A stretch of 64,000 nucleotides of DNA from Rhynchosporium graminicola (lineage: Eukaryota; Ascomycota; Leotiomycetes; Helotiales; Ploettnerulaceae): NCBI GenBank assembly GCA_900074885.1, contig FJUW01000012.1, positions 1,409,841 through 1,473,840 of the forward strand. The letters are read 5' to 3'. How positions within the stretch are numbered: position 1 is the stretch's first letter; every line of letters begins with the position of its first letter. The notes below the pieces were generated by a model. It saw only the letters and a list, made by a program, of their open reading frames with translations, did no database searches and was not told the origin of the DNA. This document shows positions 37,016 to 48,328 of this stretch, in pieces. Position numbers and translations under genes: made by a program.

Positions 37016-38180
37016 ATGCATTTCAATATCCTCGCTTCATTCCTCAACCTCTCACTTACTCTCGCCTCGCCGTACCAGCCGTCAACATCAAATACAGGTC
37101 CTAGTAACAATCAGGTCTGCAGCCATGTTGTACAGCAATCCACTCGCGGCACATGGGTCGAGGATCTAGCTAGCTGTCCGCTCAAACGGAAAGATACTAG
37201 CGAAACTAATCTCAGAACCATCAATACACACAACCGACCCTGTTACAAAAGTCACGAAACTTCTGCATGACTTTATGCCGGAGAAGGCAGTCTGTAGGTA
37301 CCTCCCAGACACCGTTTGCAGAAAACAAACCATCGTCACCGAAATACATGGAACGAGCTGACACAGTCCACAGTCGGTATTACTGGACGAACCCCCCTCT
37401 CTTCTATACCATTACCATAACCAGCACCAACTTCTCAGTCTCCCCGCCCTCGATCGGAGCTGGCTCATACTCTATCTCTTCCATCGACCTCACATCCTAC
37501 AATCCCCACACCAACACCGGTGCAACCATCACTCACGTCGTCTCGATCCCAGAAGCATCATTCCTGAATGGTTCTACCCGGATTTCTGCATCTCGCGGTC
37601 TATTACTTGCATTTGCGTCTCCAGATGGGAAAACATGGCTTACTGACGTGAGAGCAAAGACGATAAGATCTTGGCTCAAGGAGCGGCTTTTGAAGCTCGC
37701 CGGGTTCGACATTGGCAGGCGTTAATGGGACTAGAGTACTATTCGCGCAGGAATGCTGATGGAGAGGAAGATGATGTCAAAAGAGTATATTTCGGCAACC
37801 GAGGCGCTGCAACGTCCAGTCGGTTATTATCACGATCTCGACGTTAGCTCTCACAGCCTCGGAAGTTGTGTGCGGAGGGATTGTTAACAATGATTTTGCC
37901 TTGGACTTTAGTAGTTGTGGAATGGAGAAGGAGGCAGTGTATGCGGCGGGTAGGGATGATGAGGTTGTGGAGATCCCGCTTAGGGGAGGAGAGGCGGTTG
38001 TGCTGCATGGTGGCTTGAATGAGACGGGTTTGGCGGGCCCGACAAGTTTGTTTCTTGGAAGGGGTGGTGAGGAAGAAAAGGTGTTCGTTCAGTGCGAATG
38101 GGGGTGTGAATGGACCTGTCAATGAAATGTCTGTGTAGGGTGGGAAGGTTGTCGAGCTTGGTGTAGGGTGTCGGATCAAA
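37016..38180 (+). pseudogene. Secreted SMP-30-like beta-propeller protein, pseudogene
   Basis: An ATG at 37016 opens a signal-peptide-like start (MHFNILASFLNLSLTLAS) and a remnant of GTWVEDLA. The frame then breaks and resumes at about 37370, with WTNPPLFYTI, SYSISSIDLTSYNPHTNTGA and IPEASFLNG. It shifts again and continues from about 37868 with NNDFALDFSSCG, EVVEIPLRGGEAVVLHGGL, AGPTSLFLGR and then NGGVNGPVN in yet another frame. These motifs appear in the order found in fungal secreted SMP-30/gluconolactonase-like six-bladed propellers of about 330-350 residues. At least three frame changes and one TAG near the end make it non-functional. The last part is less damaged than the middle. No catalytic claim is made for the intact ancestor. 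Confidence 0.75.
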
Positions 38181-39887
38181 GATCGTGGTGATTCTAGGTT
38201 GGGGTAGGCGAGATAAGATCTGCGATTGATGATTTATATTTGGTTATCAACCGCGCTATAAGAGTTTACTATAAGAGACCCTCTCGTTGCACTTGCGTGG
38301 CCGGAAGTTTCAATATGTCTATCTAGGATTTCCAAGAGTGAGATGCCATGTCGTATAAAGTCAATACGACAACCGAGCAGCCTCTTGCTTGTACCGGTAG
38401 ACCCGAAGCAGACACGAGGTACAGTACTTACCAACATAGGCTAGACATAGCCTCCAAAAATGTATATGAAGTACCAGCTAACTCCTGAATCTCCTTACGA
38501 GGAGGTCTTCTACCCGTACTAACCGAAGTAGACCAATGATTTCGTATTTACCCCTTCGCTTACGAGCCGCTCCCAATCCATCTCATTACCTCGGTGCATC
38601 TAGGCTGAATTTCAGCAGATTATCTTAAGCATGCTCGGAAGATGAGCTGTCGATCAGAGTGGAATGTCTGTGTGTACGGAGTAGAGATGGGGTGCAGGTT
38701 GGGGTCGTTTGTCAGGTGTTGTTCTTTTTGGAATGGGATCGTTGTGCTGGGCTACGAAGGTACAGCCGGTATCTTTTCCACCCTATTTTAGTAGCGACCC
38801 TCAGGCACTGAGACTTTTTGGGCTGTAGAGAGGTACAGCTGGTATCTTTTACACCCTTGTTGTATGGACCCTCAGCAACTGAAAAATTCGGGCTGTAAAC
38901 AAGCAGAAAACTTGGTGTACGCGAGCCATGACCTAGAGCAGTCACAACTACAATAGGGAAAGCTGTAGCCCCCTAAAACAAGTGGAAAAGATACCAGGTG
39001 TACCTCCGTGTACATGAGTATAAATCCTTGGAAAGAAACCGCTTTTCAATAATAGCTCGAAAGCCTTTTATAAGCATGGATTGAGTCAGAGGAAGTGGGA
39101 AATATATGAAGGGTTGTTTCCCACCTATGGCAGCTTGCTATGTAAGCCGAGCAATAAACTATTTTATTTAAGGTCATACGATAGTTTAGTGATATCAATG
39201 CTGCAAGCTGCTGCATGGTAAATTGGCTGCATCGACTAGCTGCATAAAAATGTATTGTTGGCTGAGTGTATTTAAATCAGGAGCAGGCAATGGCGGAAAG
39301 ATGATTTTCCTGTCTGCGGAGGAAGCATGCCGAGACGCGGTTCCGACTTACTTGGAGGCATAGATATTACGGAAGCAATGACTGTTATTATTGAAACCGT
39401 CAAGAGCAGAATATTCGAGAATGAGTCATATGGCATGAGAACATGCAAAGAGAGTACTTCCGATCTGCAAGGTCATCGAAGGATGCACTTCACACTGGAA
39501 GTGTAAGACTTCACGGTTCTGCATCCACAACACTGACCTCTTCCAATGAAATGCGGTATCTGCTTGAAATTCAGGCAGAGTCAGTCAGTACACGAAGGCA
39601 ACGTGAGCAGAATGATGCTTCCTCCGGAATGGTAAGCAGGCAAGTAAGAGAAGGAGAAAGAAGATAGAAGGTATATGTCACATGACATCTGCGCTTAGAT
39701 TATTGATGCCTTATCGCCTCAGAATAATTTGACAGAGCTTTTTGAAAGCGCGACGAATTTCATCGTACGCGTTCGTGAAAGAAGAGGTGCACGGCAACGT
39801 CCTTATTTGATTGTGAAGCTTCCGAACCACTACCAGAGGGCTTTCCAACAGTTTCCGAGAGTTTGCAAGGCTCACTAATCCCCGAAG
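38181..39887. other. Intergenic region with one MITE-like element
   Basis: No gene is recognised. The inverted-repeat element at 38756-39007 lies here. The right part (39.0-39.9 kb) is ordinary-looking sequence upstream of CCT5, with only short frames. Confidence 0.5.
38756..39007. mobile_element. MITE-like element with ~36-base terminal inverted repeats
   Basis: The left end (38756-38792) and the reverse complement of the right end (38973-39007) share GGTACA, then CTGGTATCTTTTCCAC with one C/T change, then TTTTAG. A second direct copy of the left-end motif starts at 38828, making a 72-base internal direct repeat. The element is about 250 bases and non-coding. I could not see a clear target-site duplication. 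It could be a miniature inverted-repeat transposon or an abortive hairpin duplication. Confidence 0.6.
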
Positions 39888-41747
39888 ATGGCTATGAGTA
39901 AGCTTCACCTCCTGTTGACTTTGTTACACTTTAAGAGCTCGCGCTAATAAGATTTTCTGTAGACATTGATATGTCGCAAGGTATGCAAAAATCCTTTTCA
40001 CACGCCCGCCAAATTAAATGCTAATAAACCTCTAGCTTCGGTCGTGAAGGACGAGCAAGGCAGACCATTCATTGTTGTCAGAGAGTAGGCAGTCTCACAG
40101 AGCTTCAGAACAGCTGCTGACAATTTGCTAGCCAGGGAAAGAAAAAGAGAGTACACGGAACCGATGCAGTCAAATCACATATCATCGCCGCCAGAACAGT
40201 AGCAAATATCGTCAAGACCTCCCTCGGCCCTCGAGGCCTCGACAAAATCCTCATTTCGTCTGATGGAGATATAACCGTAACAAACGATGGAGCCACTATT
40301 CTCAGCCAGATGGAGATCTCGAATCACGTAGCAAAGCTTCTGGTCGAGCTCTCGCGATCGCAAGACGACGAGATCGGAGATGGTACAACTGGTGTGGTGG
40401 TTTTGGCTGGTGCGTTATTAGAGCAGGCCGCAGAGCTTATCGACAAGGGAATCCACCCAATCCGGATAGCAGATGGCTATGATCAGGCTTGTGATATTGC
40501 GGTTGCGGAGCTGGACAGAATCGCCGATGTTATTGAGTTCACAAAGACACGCAAGGAGAATCTATTCAAGGTTGCCAGAACGAGCTTGGGAAGCAAAATC
40601 GTGTCCAAGGCGCATGATCAGTTTGCCCAGATCGCGGTGGATGCTATTCTATCAGTAGCAGACTTGGAGCGTAAAGATGTGGACTTCGATTTGATTAAGG
40701 TTGACGGCAAGGTTGGAGGATCGCTCGAGGACTCTTTACTGATCCAAGGTGTCATTGTTGACAAGGATTTCTCTCACCCTCAAATGCCCTCCGAAGTTCG
40801 CGATGCAAAGATTGCCATTTTAACATGTGCCTTCGAGCCCCCCAAGCCAAAGACAAAGCACAAGTTGGACATTACAAGTGTGGAGGAGTTCAAGAAGTTA
40901 CAGACTTACGAGAAGGACAAGTTCGCAGAGATGATCCAACAGATCAAGGATACCGGTGCCAATCTTGTTATCTGCCAGTGGGGTTTTGATGACGAGGCAA
41001 ACCACTTGCTGTTACAGAATGAGCTTCCAGCTGTGAGATGGGTTGGTGGACCAGAAATCGAGCTTATTGCCATTGCCACAAACGGTAGAATCGTACCAAG
41101 ATTCGAGGATTTGTCAGCAGCAAAGCTCGGCCAGGCAGGAATTGTACGAGAGATGACCTTCGGTACTACAAGAGAAAAGATGTTAGTTATCGAGGAGTGT
41201 GCGAATACTCGGGCTGTCACAGTCTTTGTGAGAGGAAGCAACAAGATGGTATGATTGAAGTTCTGTTCAATGGAGAAGATGCTAATTTCTACAGATCATC
41301 GATGAGGCTAAGAGATCCCTTCACGATGCTCTTTGCGTTGTACGAAACCTCGTCAGAGACAACCGAGTCGTATACGGAGGAGGAGCCGCCGAGATTGCCT
41401 GTTCCCTTGCCGTCGAAGACGCAGCAGTCAAGTCCCCTGGCCTTGAGCAATACGCCATGCGCGCATTCGCCGATGCTCTCGATGCAATCCCCATGGCTCT
41501 TGCCGAGAACTCTGGACTTTCCCCAATCGAAACTCTTGCCAGTATCAAGAGCAGACAAGTCACCGAGAAGAACACCAGATTAGGAGTAGATTGCATGCAA
41601 ACAGGTAGCAACGACATGAGAGATGCATTTGTCATCGACCCGTTAATCGGCAAGAGACAGCAGCTGATGTTGGCAACGCAGCTTTGCCGGATGGTGTTGA
41701 AGGTCAATAATGTCATCATAGCTGGGAGTGATGAGAACGAATTCTGA
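39888..41747 (+). CDS. CCT5: T-complex chaperonin subunit epsilon (CCT5)
   Basis: Five exons, 39888-39897, 39963-39980, 40036-40084, 40132-41248 and 41295-41747, give 548 residues. The first two exons are only 10 and 18 bases. Using them yields [18 protein letters not shown], whereas starting at the second candidate ATG (39971) would lose six residues. Group II chaperonin signatures are clear: [32 protein letters not shown] (ATP site) and the epsilon-type NTRLGVDCM, then NDM near the C-terminus. CCT is a cytosolic two-ring ATP-driven folding machine with actin and tubulin as main clients. The length matches yeast Cct5 (562). All splice phases agree and no irregularity is seen. Confidence 0.96.
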
Positions 41748-43091
41748 GCGAGAACATAATGTACCACAGAAGTCTGCATTTGCAGAGACCGAGGTCATTC
41801 ATCTATTGGAAGTAAATCTCGCATTGTTGTCGTGATTAGTGACTTTACTGTACGTTTCGATGACATGTACTTGCATTGATTCCCTTTTCTCCTATATTCC
41901 GAAAGCCAAAAAAAATGGTTCGTGGCTAAGCTGTCAGGAAGTGAGGAGATAAGGTACGTACCATTTCTCACATCACCCTGCTCGAATACTGCATCATCAC
42001 AAATCACGATCACAAAGATCAAATCTCAAGAATTTACACGCCTTCAGAGACATCGCTTCAAGCCGAACAGCTCATGCTGTACATTACACAGTTAAGGGCC
42101 TGGAGGGAGGGTGAAGGAAGGCAAACGTTGGGATGGTTACCATTCTGCTTCTGTCAGCTTTGGTTTCACCAAACGAAACGAGATTTGACAGCTTGACCAC
42201 AAGACTTGCGATAACTTGCTTGATTTCATTATATGTACGACGACCTGGCGAGGCCTACCTTGTGTAGGAACTCAGGATGCGTTTCTTTCGGTGTATGCAA
42301 CCTTTTGAGTCGAGGGTTTGAAGGTGAAGAGATGGCTTGAAGGTGAATGGCACTTCGATAGTGCAAAGATGGCATCAAGTCGGTGCTTCCTGTGGTGCTG
42401 ACCTGGTTTACCATTGATGCCTTGATCAATCTGCTCTAGAGACTGAGATTTGCGGATTCTCCTCTGTATCCACGTGTAGTATCTTGGTTTGAGCCTCCGA
42501 GAAGGTGAAGGGCACTTTGATGGTGCAAAGTTGACATTAGGTCGGCGCTCATTCCTGTGGTGATGGTGGCTGAGGTTGTTCACCATCAGTGCCCTCGATT
42601 CACTTCTCTACTATCTGAGATTTATGATCTCAGCTTTGAATAGATATACTGCACTAACGCCGAGTACCAGCCTCCTTGATTTGAAATTTCTTCCGGTCGC
42701 GCTCGCTTCGCAATAACAATAGGAAGGGTAAAAGATTCGGTTTGCTTTTGTGTATAGGTCCACACCTCAATGGGATTGTCTAAGTCGCTACTCTGGCTCA
42801 TTGACAATAGCACGTTCAACAATAGGAAGTATCCACGCTAGCATCCAACGCCCCTTCCTTCTGCTACTTAAAGACCCCCCTTCCCTCCAGTTCTTCAAAA
42901 ACTTTTCGCATTTGCAAATCTTCCTTGCAACACTCTCTGTTCACACATCACACGACACCTTCACAACAAACGTCTTCTTGAATACCCAAAGCTTTACCTT
43001 GGATACCTCCATCTTCCTTCTATCTTTCCTCCATCAATCTCCCTACCACTTCTCTAAAGCCGGACCCTACAGTCATCACCCCAAGCCCATC
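41748..43091. other. Intergenic region with a direct repeat and the leader of the 2EXR gene
   Basis: No gene is recognised. A diverged direct repeat of about 90 bases lies at 42339-42592. From about 42840 the plus strand is strongly CT/CA-rich up to the next start codon, which is typical of a fungal 5' leader; a TTAAAG sequence near 42868 could act as a TATA-like element. Confidence 0.5.
42339..42592. repeat. Diverged direct repeat, two ~85-95-base copies
   Basis: Copy 1 (about 42339-42421) and copy 2 (about 42501-42592) share GAAGGTGAA.GGCACTT.GAT.GTGCAAAG, then GTCGG.GCT and CTGTGGTG. Differences are substitutions and a few short gaps. Neither copy is coding in any frame I could support. 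Confidence 0.7.
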
Positions 43092-44519
43092 ATGTACGCC
43101 GCATTCTCCAATCGCAAAATGGCATCCCCTCCCTTCTTATCATCTAATCGCAAGGTAATTTTCTCCCATCCCGCTCGACCTCTCACCAACAATTTTCACT
43201 TCCATTCTCCGTCAGGTCCTCAATGCTTTACTGACATTGCGACTTAGATGTTGACGATCTTTCCACTCACGCCTCCCCAAACTCCTCGCAAAGGTCTGCC
43301 AACAGTTGCCGAGATCTGGGGACAATTTTCAGCTAGTGAGGACTCACTCAGTCACTTCGCAACACCATGCAGCATATGCAAAACACCCAAGTGCCGCTAC
43401 GCCTTTCAATATCGGTCTCGCAAACAGTACATGAAAGTGGTTCATGTTGCCGATCAAAAGGGAGTTGCCAAGCTTCAGCCGGTCGAAAAGGTCATTCCTG
43501 CAGTTTCAGTTGCTTGCCAACACAATCCGAAGATCATCACTGCTCCTGCTGTCACCAAGGTTGAGACTACTCCTTCATCCAGTGATCGCTCATCTGTTGG
43601 CATCTCCCCCAATGCTACCTTGGCCAAAGTTCTCCCATCCAGTGCAGAAATATGGTCCAAAGAAGGTGCATTGGCTGTATGGGCTAAGGATAATTTGCAA
43701 GACGAGACTCAATTCAAGCTCTTCGCTCCTTATCGCGGTCATCACAGCATCCCTACTCACATTGTCGATGCTGTAATGAAGGCAAGCAACTCGGACACCA
43801 GAGTCTTCCCACACTTCCCAATCCTTCCAGGAGAACTTCGCAACAAGATCTTCAACTACGTGATCGAAGACGAGCTCAAGAAAGGTCGTCAGGTTCGTGT
43901 TCAATACCAAGCCAAGTCCTACAACGGAAGAAACCACGGCGTCGTTGCTTGTGTGTCACCTCCTCCAGCTCTCTTGAGCGTCTGTCAAGAATCCCGCTCT
44001 CTGGTCATTCCACACTACGAATCACTTTTCTCCAACCCGAGTCAGATCAACCAAACAGGTGCTCTACAGAAGCACACCGTCTTTAACTTCAACTCCGACG
44101 AGCTATTCCTTCACAGCACCGGCGTCACTATGCTACTCCACAACCTCGTCTCCCTCATGAGTCCGCACGAGTGTGCCAAAGTCAAGCATCTGGTCATTCC
44201 CCTCAAAGAGTTCATCAGCGACCGATCTGGAGAGAGAACTTACTGGGGTCCGCTCATGGCCAAATTCTGCAATCTGGAGTCGTTGAAGTTGATGATCGGC
44301 GAAGGATATCTTGATAAGCAATTCATTAGAAACAAGTACCTCAGGGATGCAAAGTTTGTAATGGAGTGGTACCTCGAGAAGCAATTCCCTGACAAATCGA
44401 AGAAGGCGCCGAAGGTCACCTTTCAATTTGTCAATACCATTTTGGCTCATGCCCTAAAGATTGATGAGCTGGTCTTTGCGGGTGAGGGTGGATTTGGACC
44501 TTTGAAAGATGGTCGATGA
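43092..44519 (+). CDS. 2EXR-domain protein
   Basis: Exons 43092-43154 and 43248-44519 join in phase 0 to 444 residues; the single intron is 93 bases. The 2EXR core starts near residue 207 with FPHFPILPGELRNKIFNYVIE and continues to SPPPALLSVCQESRSLVIPHYE, the pattern that names the family (two extra repeats around ExR). The N-terminal 200 residues are polar and contain a small cysteine group, CSICKTPKC. This domain is abundant in Pezizomycotina, especially in Leotiomycetes, and its function is unknown. Starting directly at the ATG at 43248 would also give an open protein of 423 residues, lacking only MYAAFSNRK and the next 12 residues. A long CT-rich leader argues for the upstream start and good expression. 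Confidence 0.85.
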
Positions 44520-44700
44520 TTCTTTGCTGCACTGAAGTCTATCACTGGTTTTCTGCCTTGAGTTTTGCTTCGAATGCTTGGGGTTGTGGTGGGACTTTTG
44601 GATGCGATTGAGATATGGAACTATGGACGGATGAATGAGTTGGCTTATGGGTGAACTGTTTGATGGTCGGATTGGCTAATGTAAGGATTTCTAGAATGGA

Positions 44701-44777
44701 ATGGTTGATGGATGAAATGGTTGATGGATGAAATGGTTGATGGATGAAATGGTTGATGGATGAAATGGTTGATGGAT
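44701..44777. repeat. 16-base minisatellite, almost five units
   Basis: Four perfect units of ATGGTTGATGGATGAA and a partial fifth, about 180 bases after the stop codon of the 2EXR gene and so probably within or next to its 3' untranslated region. Confidence 0.95.
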
Positions 44778-45404
44778 ATGAAATTCGTGGCTCTACCTTC
44801 TCTTTTATATTTGTACATGGAAAGAAAGTATCCTCGTATTGGTCGGATGCTGGCTCGAGAGAAGGTTAGCCTTATGATCGAAGATAGTTAGATCGATAGA
44901 TGCTGCGACGCAGACATGACTCCACTCAGATATGTAAGAAGCTCAACTCAATGAAGCTTCTCTTGAACCCTGGTTTCTCATTGATTCTACGTGATATGCA
45001 CGGCGTAACTCTCAGCCACTTTGACTACGGTGAATTGGACGAAGATGTCACTAGGCCAGTTGCAAGACTATGAGATAATTCAATACTCGTCGATTGCTTG
45101 AATGAATCTGAGAAGCCAGTATAGAGTAGATGTCCGAGAGATACATGGTAAATAAACAGCCGATGCCTACATCAAGTAGGGAATCTTCCCAGGTAGGTCT
45201 CAGAGCCACGTAGCTCCCTTTCGAGATGTAAAACACGAAGACAAAGACCGGCATCAAGATTATATAGGGGGTCTTCAGCAAAAACCAGCGCGCGAGGGGT
45301 TATACGGCACGATTCGACCCTCTGATCATTCTTGGTGATGGGCCTGGCCTTTCTTTTTGCTTTCATTGAATAATTTTTTTTATTTTTATTTTTTTCTTCT
45401 TTTC

Positions 45405-45810
45405 TTTTCTTTCTCGGGGAGAGAGAGGAATGGGAGATGTGTGAAGGTCTCGTGTGGGTTGTGAGATTTTTGGGATGAGGGTGTGGATGTGCATGTGGAT
45501 GTGCATGTGCATGCGGTGGATGGGGGATGGAGGATGGAGGATGGAGGATGGGAAGGAGAGAGGGAGGGGGAAGGGGAAGGGAAAGGGGAGGAAGAGCAAG
45601 AGATCATTTTACATATTACATACAAGGCATCGGGCCGCCCATAGTTCACGCGCGATGTAGAGAAAGGAAGCGGAATTTTTCTCAGCCGTCGGCCTGCGTG
45701 GGGTGGAAGGAGAAAGGGGGAGGGGGAGGGGGGGAGATGTGGTTTGTGTTGAGGGATGTGGGAAGTGTAGATGAGATGATATGGAGAGAGAGGGGATAGG
45801 GAGGAGAGGG
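45405..45810. repeat. G/A-rich low-complexity tract
   Basis: Successive runs of GGGAGAGAGAGG, GATGTGCATGTG, GGATGGA and GGGGAAGG type, strongly strand-asymmetric. No coding function is supported. Such tracts can form triplex or G-rich structures, but that was not assessed. Confidence 0.7.
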
Positions 45811-46511
45811 TTGGAGTAAAGGAGAGGGTTCGGGTTGTGTACGGTTGATGGTGATGGCAATAGCAATCAGATAAATTTACAGAGACATGGATTACTATAG
45901 ACAGCGAGAGGCATGAATCAAGAGGCCACTATTGTACCCGGAAAACTCTGATGGCCAAGACACTGACTAACTGGACTTGTATTACTATCTACCCTTTACT
46001 CTTCACCCTTTGCTATACCCATTTCACGAGCGCGATAACGAGGGAAGGGACTGAATGAATGAATGAGTTACTGTAGGTACTTTGAAGAAAAGAGAGAAGG
46101 GGTCCGATAGAGAGAGGTTGTGTGGTTCCGGGCTCCGCGTGTACTGTACATGGTGCATTAATGTGGCCTGGCCTGGCTTTGGAGGATTTGAGATGGATGT
46201 GGTTCTATTCTGTTTGGGATGTGCTTTTGTATGTTGTATTTTCTGGTTGCTGCTATGCATGGATGTATGGATGTGGATTGTTTGGATGATGGGTTCATCA
46301 GTATGCAGGATACCTACTGTAGTTTTGGTTTCCCGTTTGGGTGGTGTGCTATATTATATGTGTAGCTGTCCTTCTGACATGGACAGGGTTCTCGTATGAT
46401 GGGATTGGAAAATCGATCTATACATTATTCTTACACTCCTACACTCCTCCTCTACCCACAGCTAGTTGTTCCTACAAAATATTACACGTCCAGCCTATTC
46501 TAACAACCGAA

Positions 46512-48328
46512 TCAACCCGCAACTTCCCGGATCCACCTCCGCACAACCTCTCCCTCTCCTTCCCCATTTGCTATCCCCTCCTCTTCATCATCTGATCGCT
46601 CAGATCCTAAACATCTAGCGACAGCTCGCCGCTCACTCTCCCCCTCAACATCCAGATCATTATCCCACATCTTCCGCTCCGCGAATTCGTGATAGAAGAC
46701 GCTTCTTTGTAGCAGGGAAGCGAGATTCTCGGCTTGGATTTGTGGTGTTGGCGGTGTGTCTATTTGGGCTTCGAGCTCGGAACGCCATTTATCTTCTGTG
46801 GTGCTGCTGGGCTTGGTGATGGGCTTGATGTTGGCTTTCAGTTTGCTTTTGGGTTTGATTGGAGGCCTGGCTCTGGTGAGTGGAGTGGCGGTAGATGGCG
46901 TGTATAGGAATAGTGAGAATGGGATTTTGAGGTTCGAGTTCGCGGGTGGGTATTTTAGATGGGAGGGGCGAGAGGGGGGCTCGATGAACATTTGGGACAT
47001 GCGTCTTGATAGATTGTCTTTCTCTGACTCTTCCGCAACCTCTGCAATAGATGATCGGGATAGAGATGATGTTGACAAGGATGATGCTTCTGAAGACGGT
47101 GATGCTCGTCGTGGTATATCTGCGTTGGGATGCAATTCTTCTGCCGTGACTTGGAATAAGTCATCCTCCTCACTAGGCCAGATGTCTTCCGCCTCCAACG
47201 GGGACGGATCAGATGAAGTAGATCGAGAACTATTTCCCGTAGGATCCTCGTCTGTGGGCCATGAACGAGGGATCGCGAGACCGGAAGTGCGAAAGAAAAG
47301 TGTAGGCGAAGCGAAAGGATCAAACGCTGATGCGGGACTTGAAAACAGACTCTGCCTAGCCTTATGTAATGTTGATAGATCCCAGGAACCGTTCAAATTG
47401 GGACTTTGCGTTTTGTGATTGAGATTGTGTTGAGTAGGAGTAGGAAGGGGAGAGGTTGAAGGAGGAAGCGGAGGGGTTGGTGAAGTAGCAACATCCGTCC
47501 AATCGTAAACCCCATTCTTCACTATCAACCCGATTATCTTCGTTGGATTTGAGCGTGAAGAGGTGGTCTCCGTTAGGGACAAAGAGGTGGCAAGGGTTCC
47601 GCCTAGGAAAGAGCCGTAGAGGAGGATAGGACGTTGGACTGGGAGGGGAGATGAGGTGGTCGGCGAGGAGGCGTAAATGGAGTTTCTGGCTCTTGGGTTG
47701 GCAGTGCGTGTTTGAGAGGGTGATAATGCAGGTGACGGGGTGGCTTGAAGAGATGGAGATTGGGCTGAGGAGTAGCGTGGAAGGATAGAAAGCAGGAATG
47801 AATAGCCTGCTAATGTGTCGTGGAGAGGTTTTGGAAAGGCGTGGTACGAGTATGAAGGACTACTGTACAGTTCCGATGAAATTTGGGATGTACTTGCGGA
47901 TGGGATGTTCCATCTATAGTTTATGCTTGCGAGTGCTGTTTTGGGGTTGATAAGGTAGGACGGTATTGAAGGATGACTGTGTTTCAGATGAGTTCCTGAG
48001 GGTGGGAAATGGATTATTAGAGTATTGGAAGGGTTCTTGAGGGCGCTGGAGTTGTGGAGGCTTTGTTGATATTGATGTTAGCGTATGGGTAGCGAAAGCA
48101 CGTGAAGGTGTTCACGAGGGGATTTCAAAAGTACAACTTGGACTGTATATATTCCTTAAAGGTCCTTAAAGGGGATAGAAAGGAATGAGCATACTCGACA
48201 GTAATAGAACCAGAAGATCCACACTTCACATTGAACTTCTCAATTCTCCATTCTGATCTTTCACGTGGGGGCGTCGATGCAGAGATGAACCTCTTGCTGT
48301 GTATGCGTCTGACGATCCTCGACGACAT
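46512..48328 (-). CDS. Alpha/beta-hydrolase-fold protein, probably mitochondrial
   Basis: Two exons on the minus strand, 48328-48195 and 48060-46512, join through a 134-base intron to give 560 residues. The splice makes GSITVDLHN. The N-terminus MSSRIVRRIHSKRFISAST is basic and Ser-rich, like a mitochondrial presequence. Fold landmarks follow: NTLIIHFPPSGTH (strand with oxyanion region), ASINYRW, KPLHDTLAGYSFLL and the nucleophile elbow ILLYGSFLGGTLATSLSLTE, then IVKNGVYDWTD. The elbow is GSxLGG rather than GxSxG, as in a poorly studied group of fungal hydrolase-fold proteins. The C-terminal half has a long Ser/Pro-rich insert before a charged helical end (FYHEFAERKMWDND). The catalytic acid and histidine are not obvious, so activity is uncertain. 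An upstream in-frame ATG could extend the N-terminus. Confidence 0.8.

Larger units (their letters stand above)
44520..46511. other. 2-kb intergenic region with purine-rich low-complexity DNA
   Basis: It contains a 16-base minisatellite (44701-44777) and long G/A-rich tracts at 45.4-45.8 kb. Open frames across those tracts translate to repetitive Pro/Ser or Gly/Arg sequence and are not supported as genes. Confidence 0.55.

Noticed and set aside
45363..45866. Several Pro/Ser- or Gly/Arg-rich proteins
   Set aside because: They are translations of a purine-rich low-complexity tract read in several frames on both strands.
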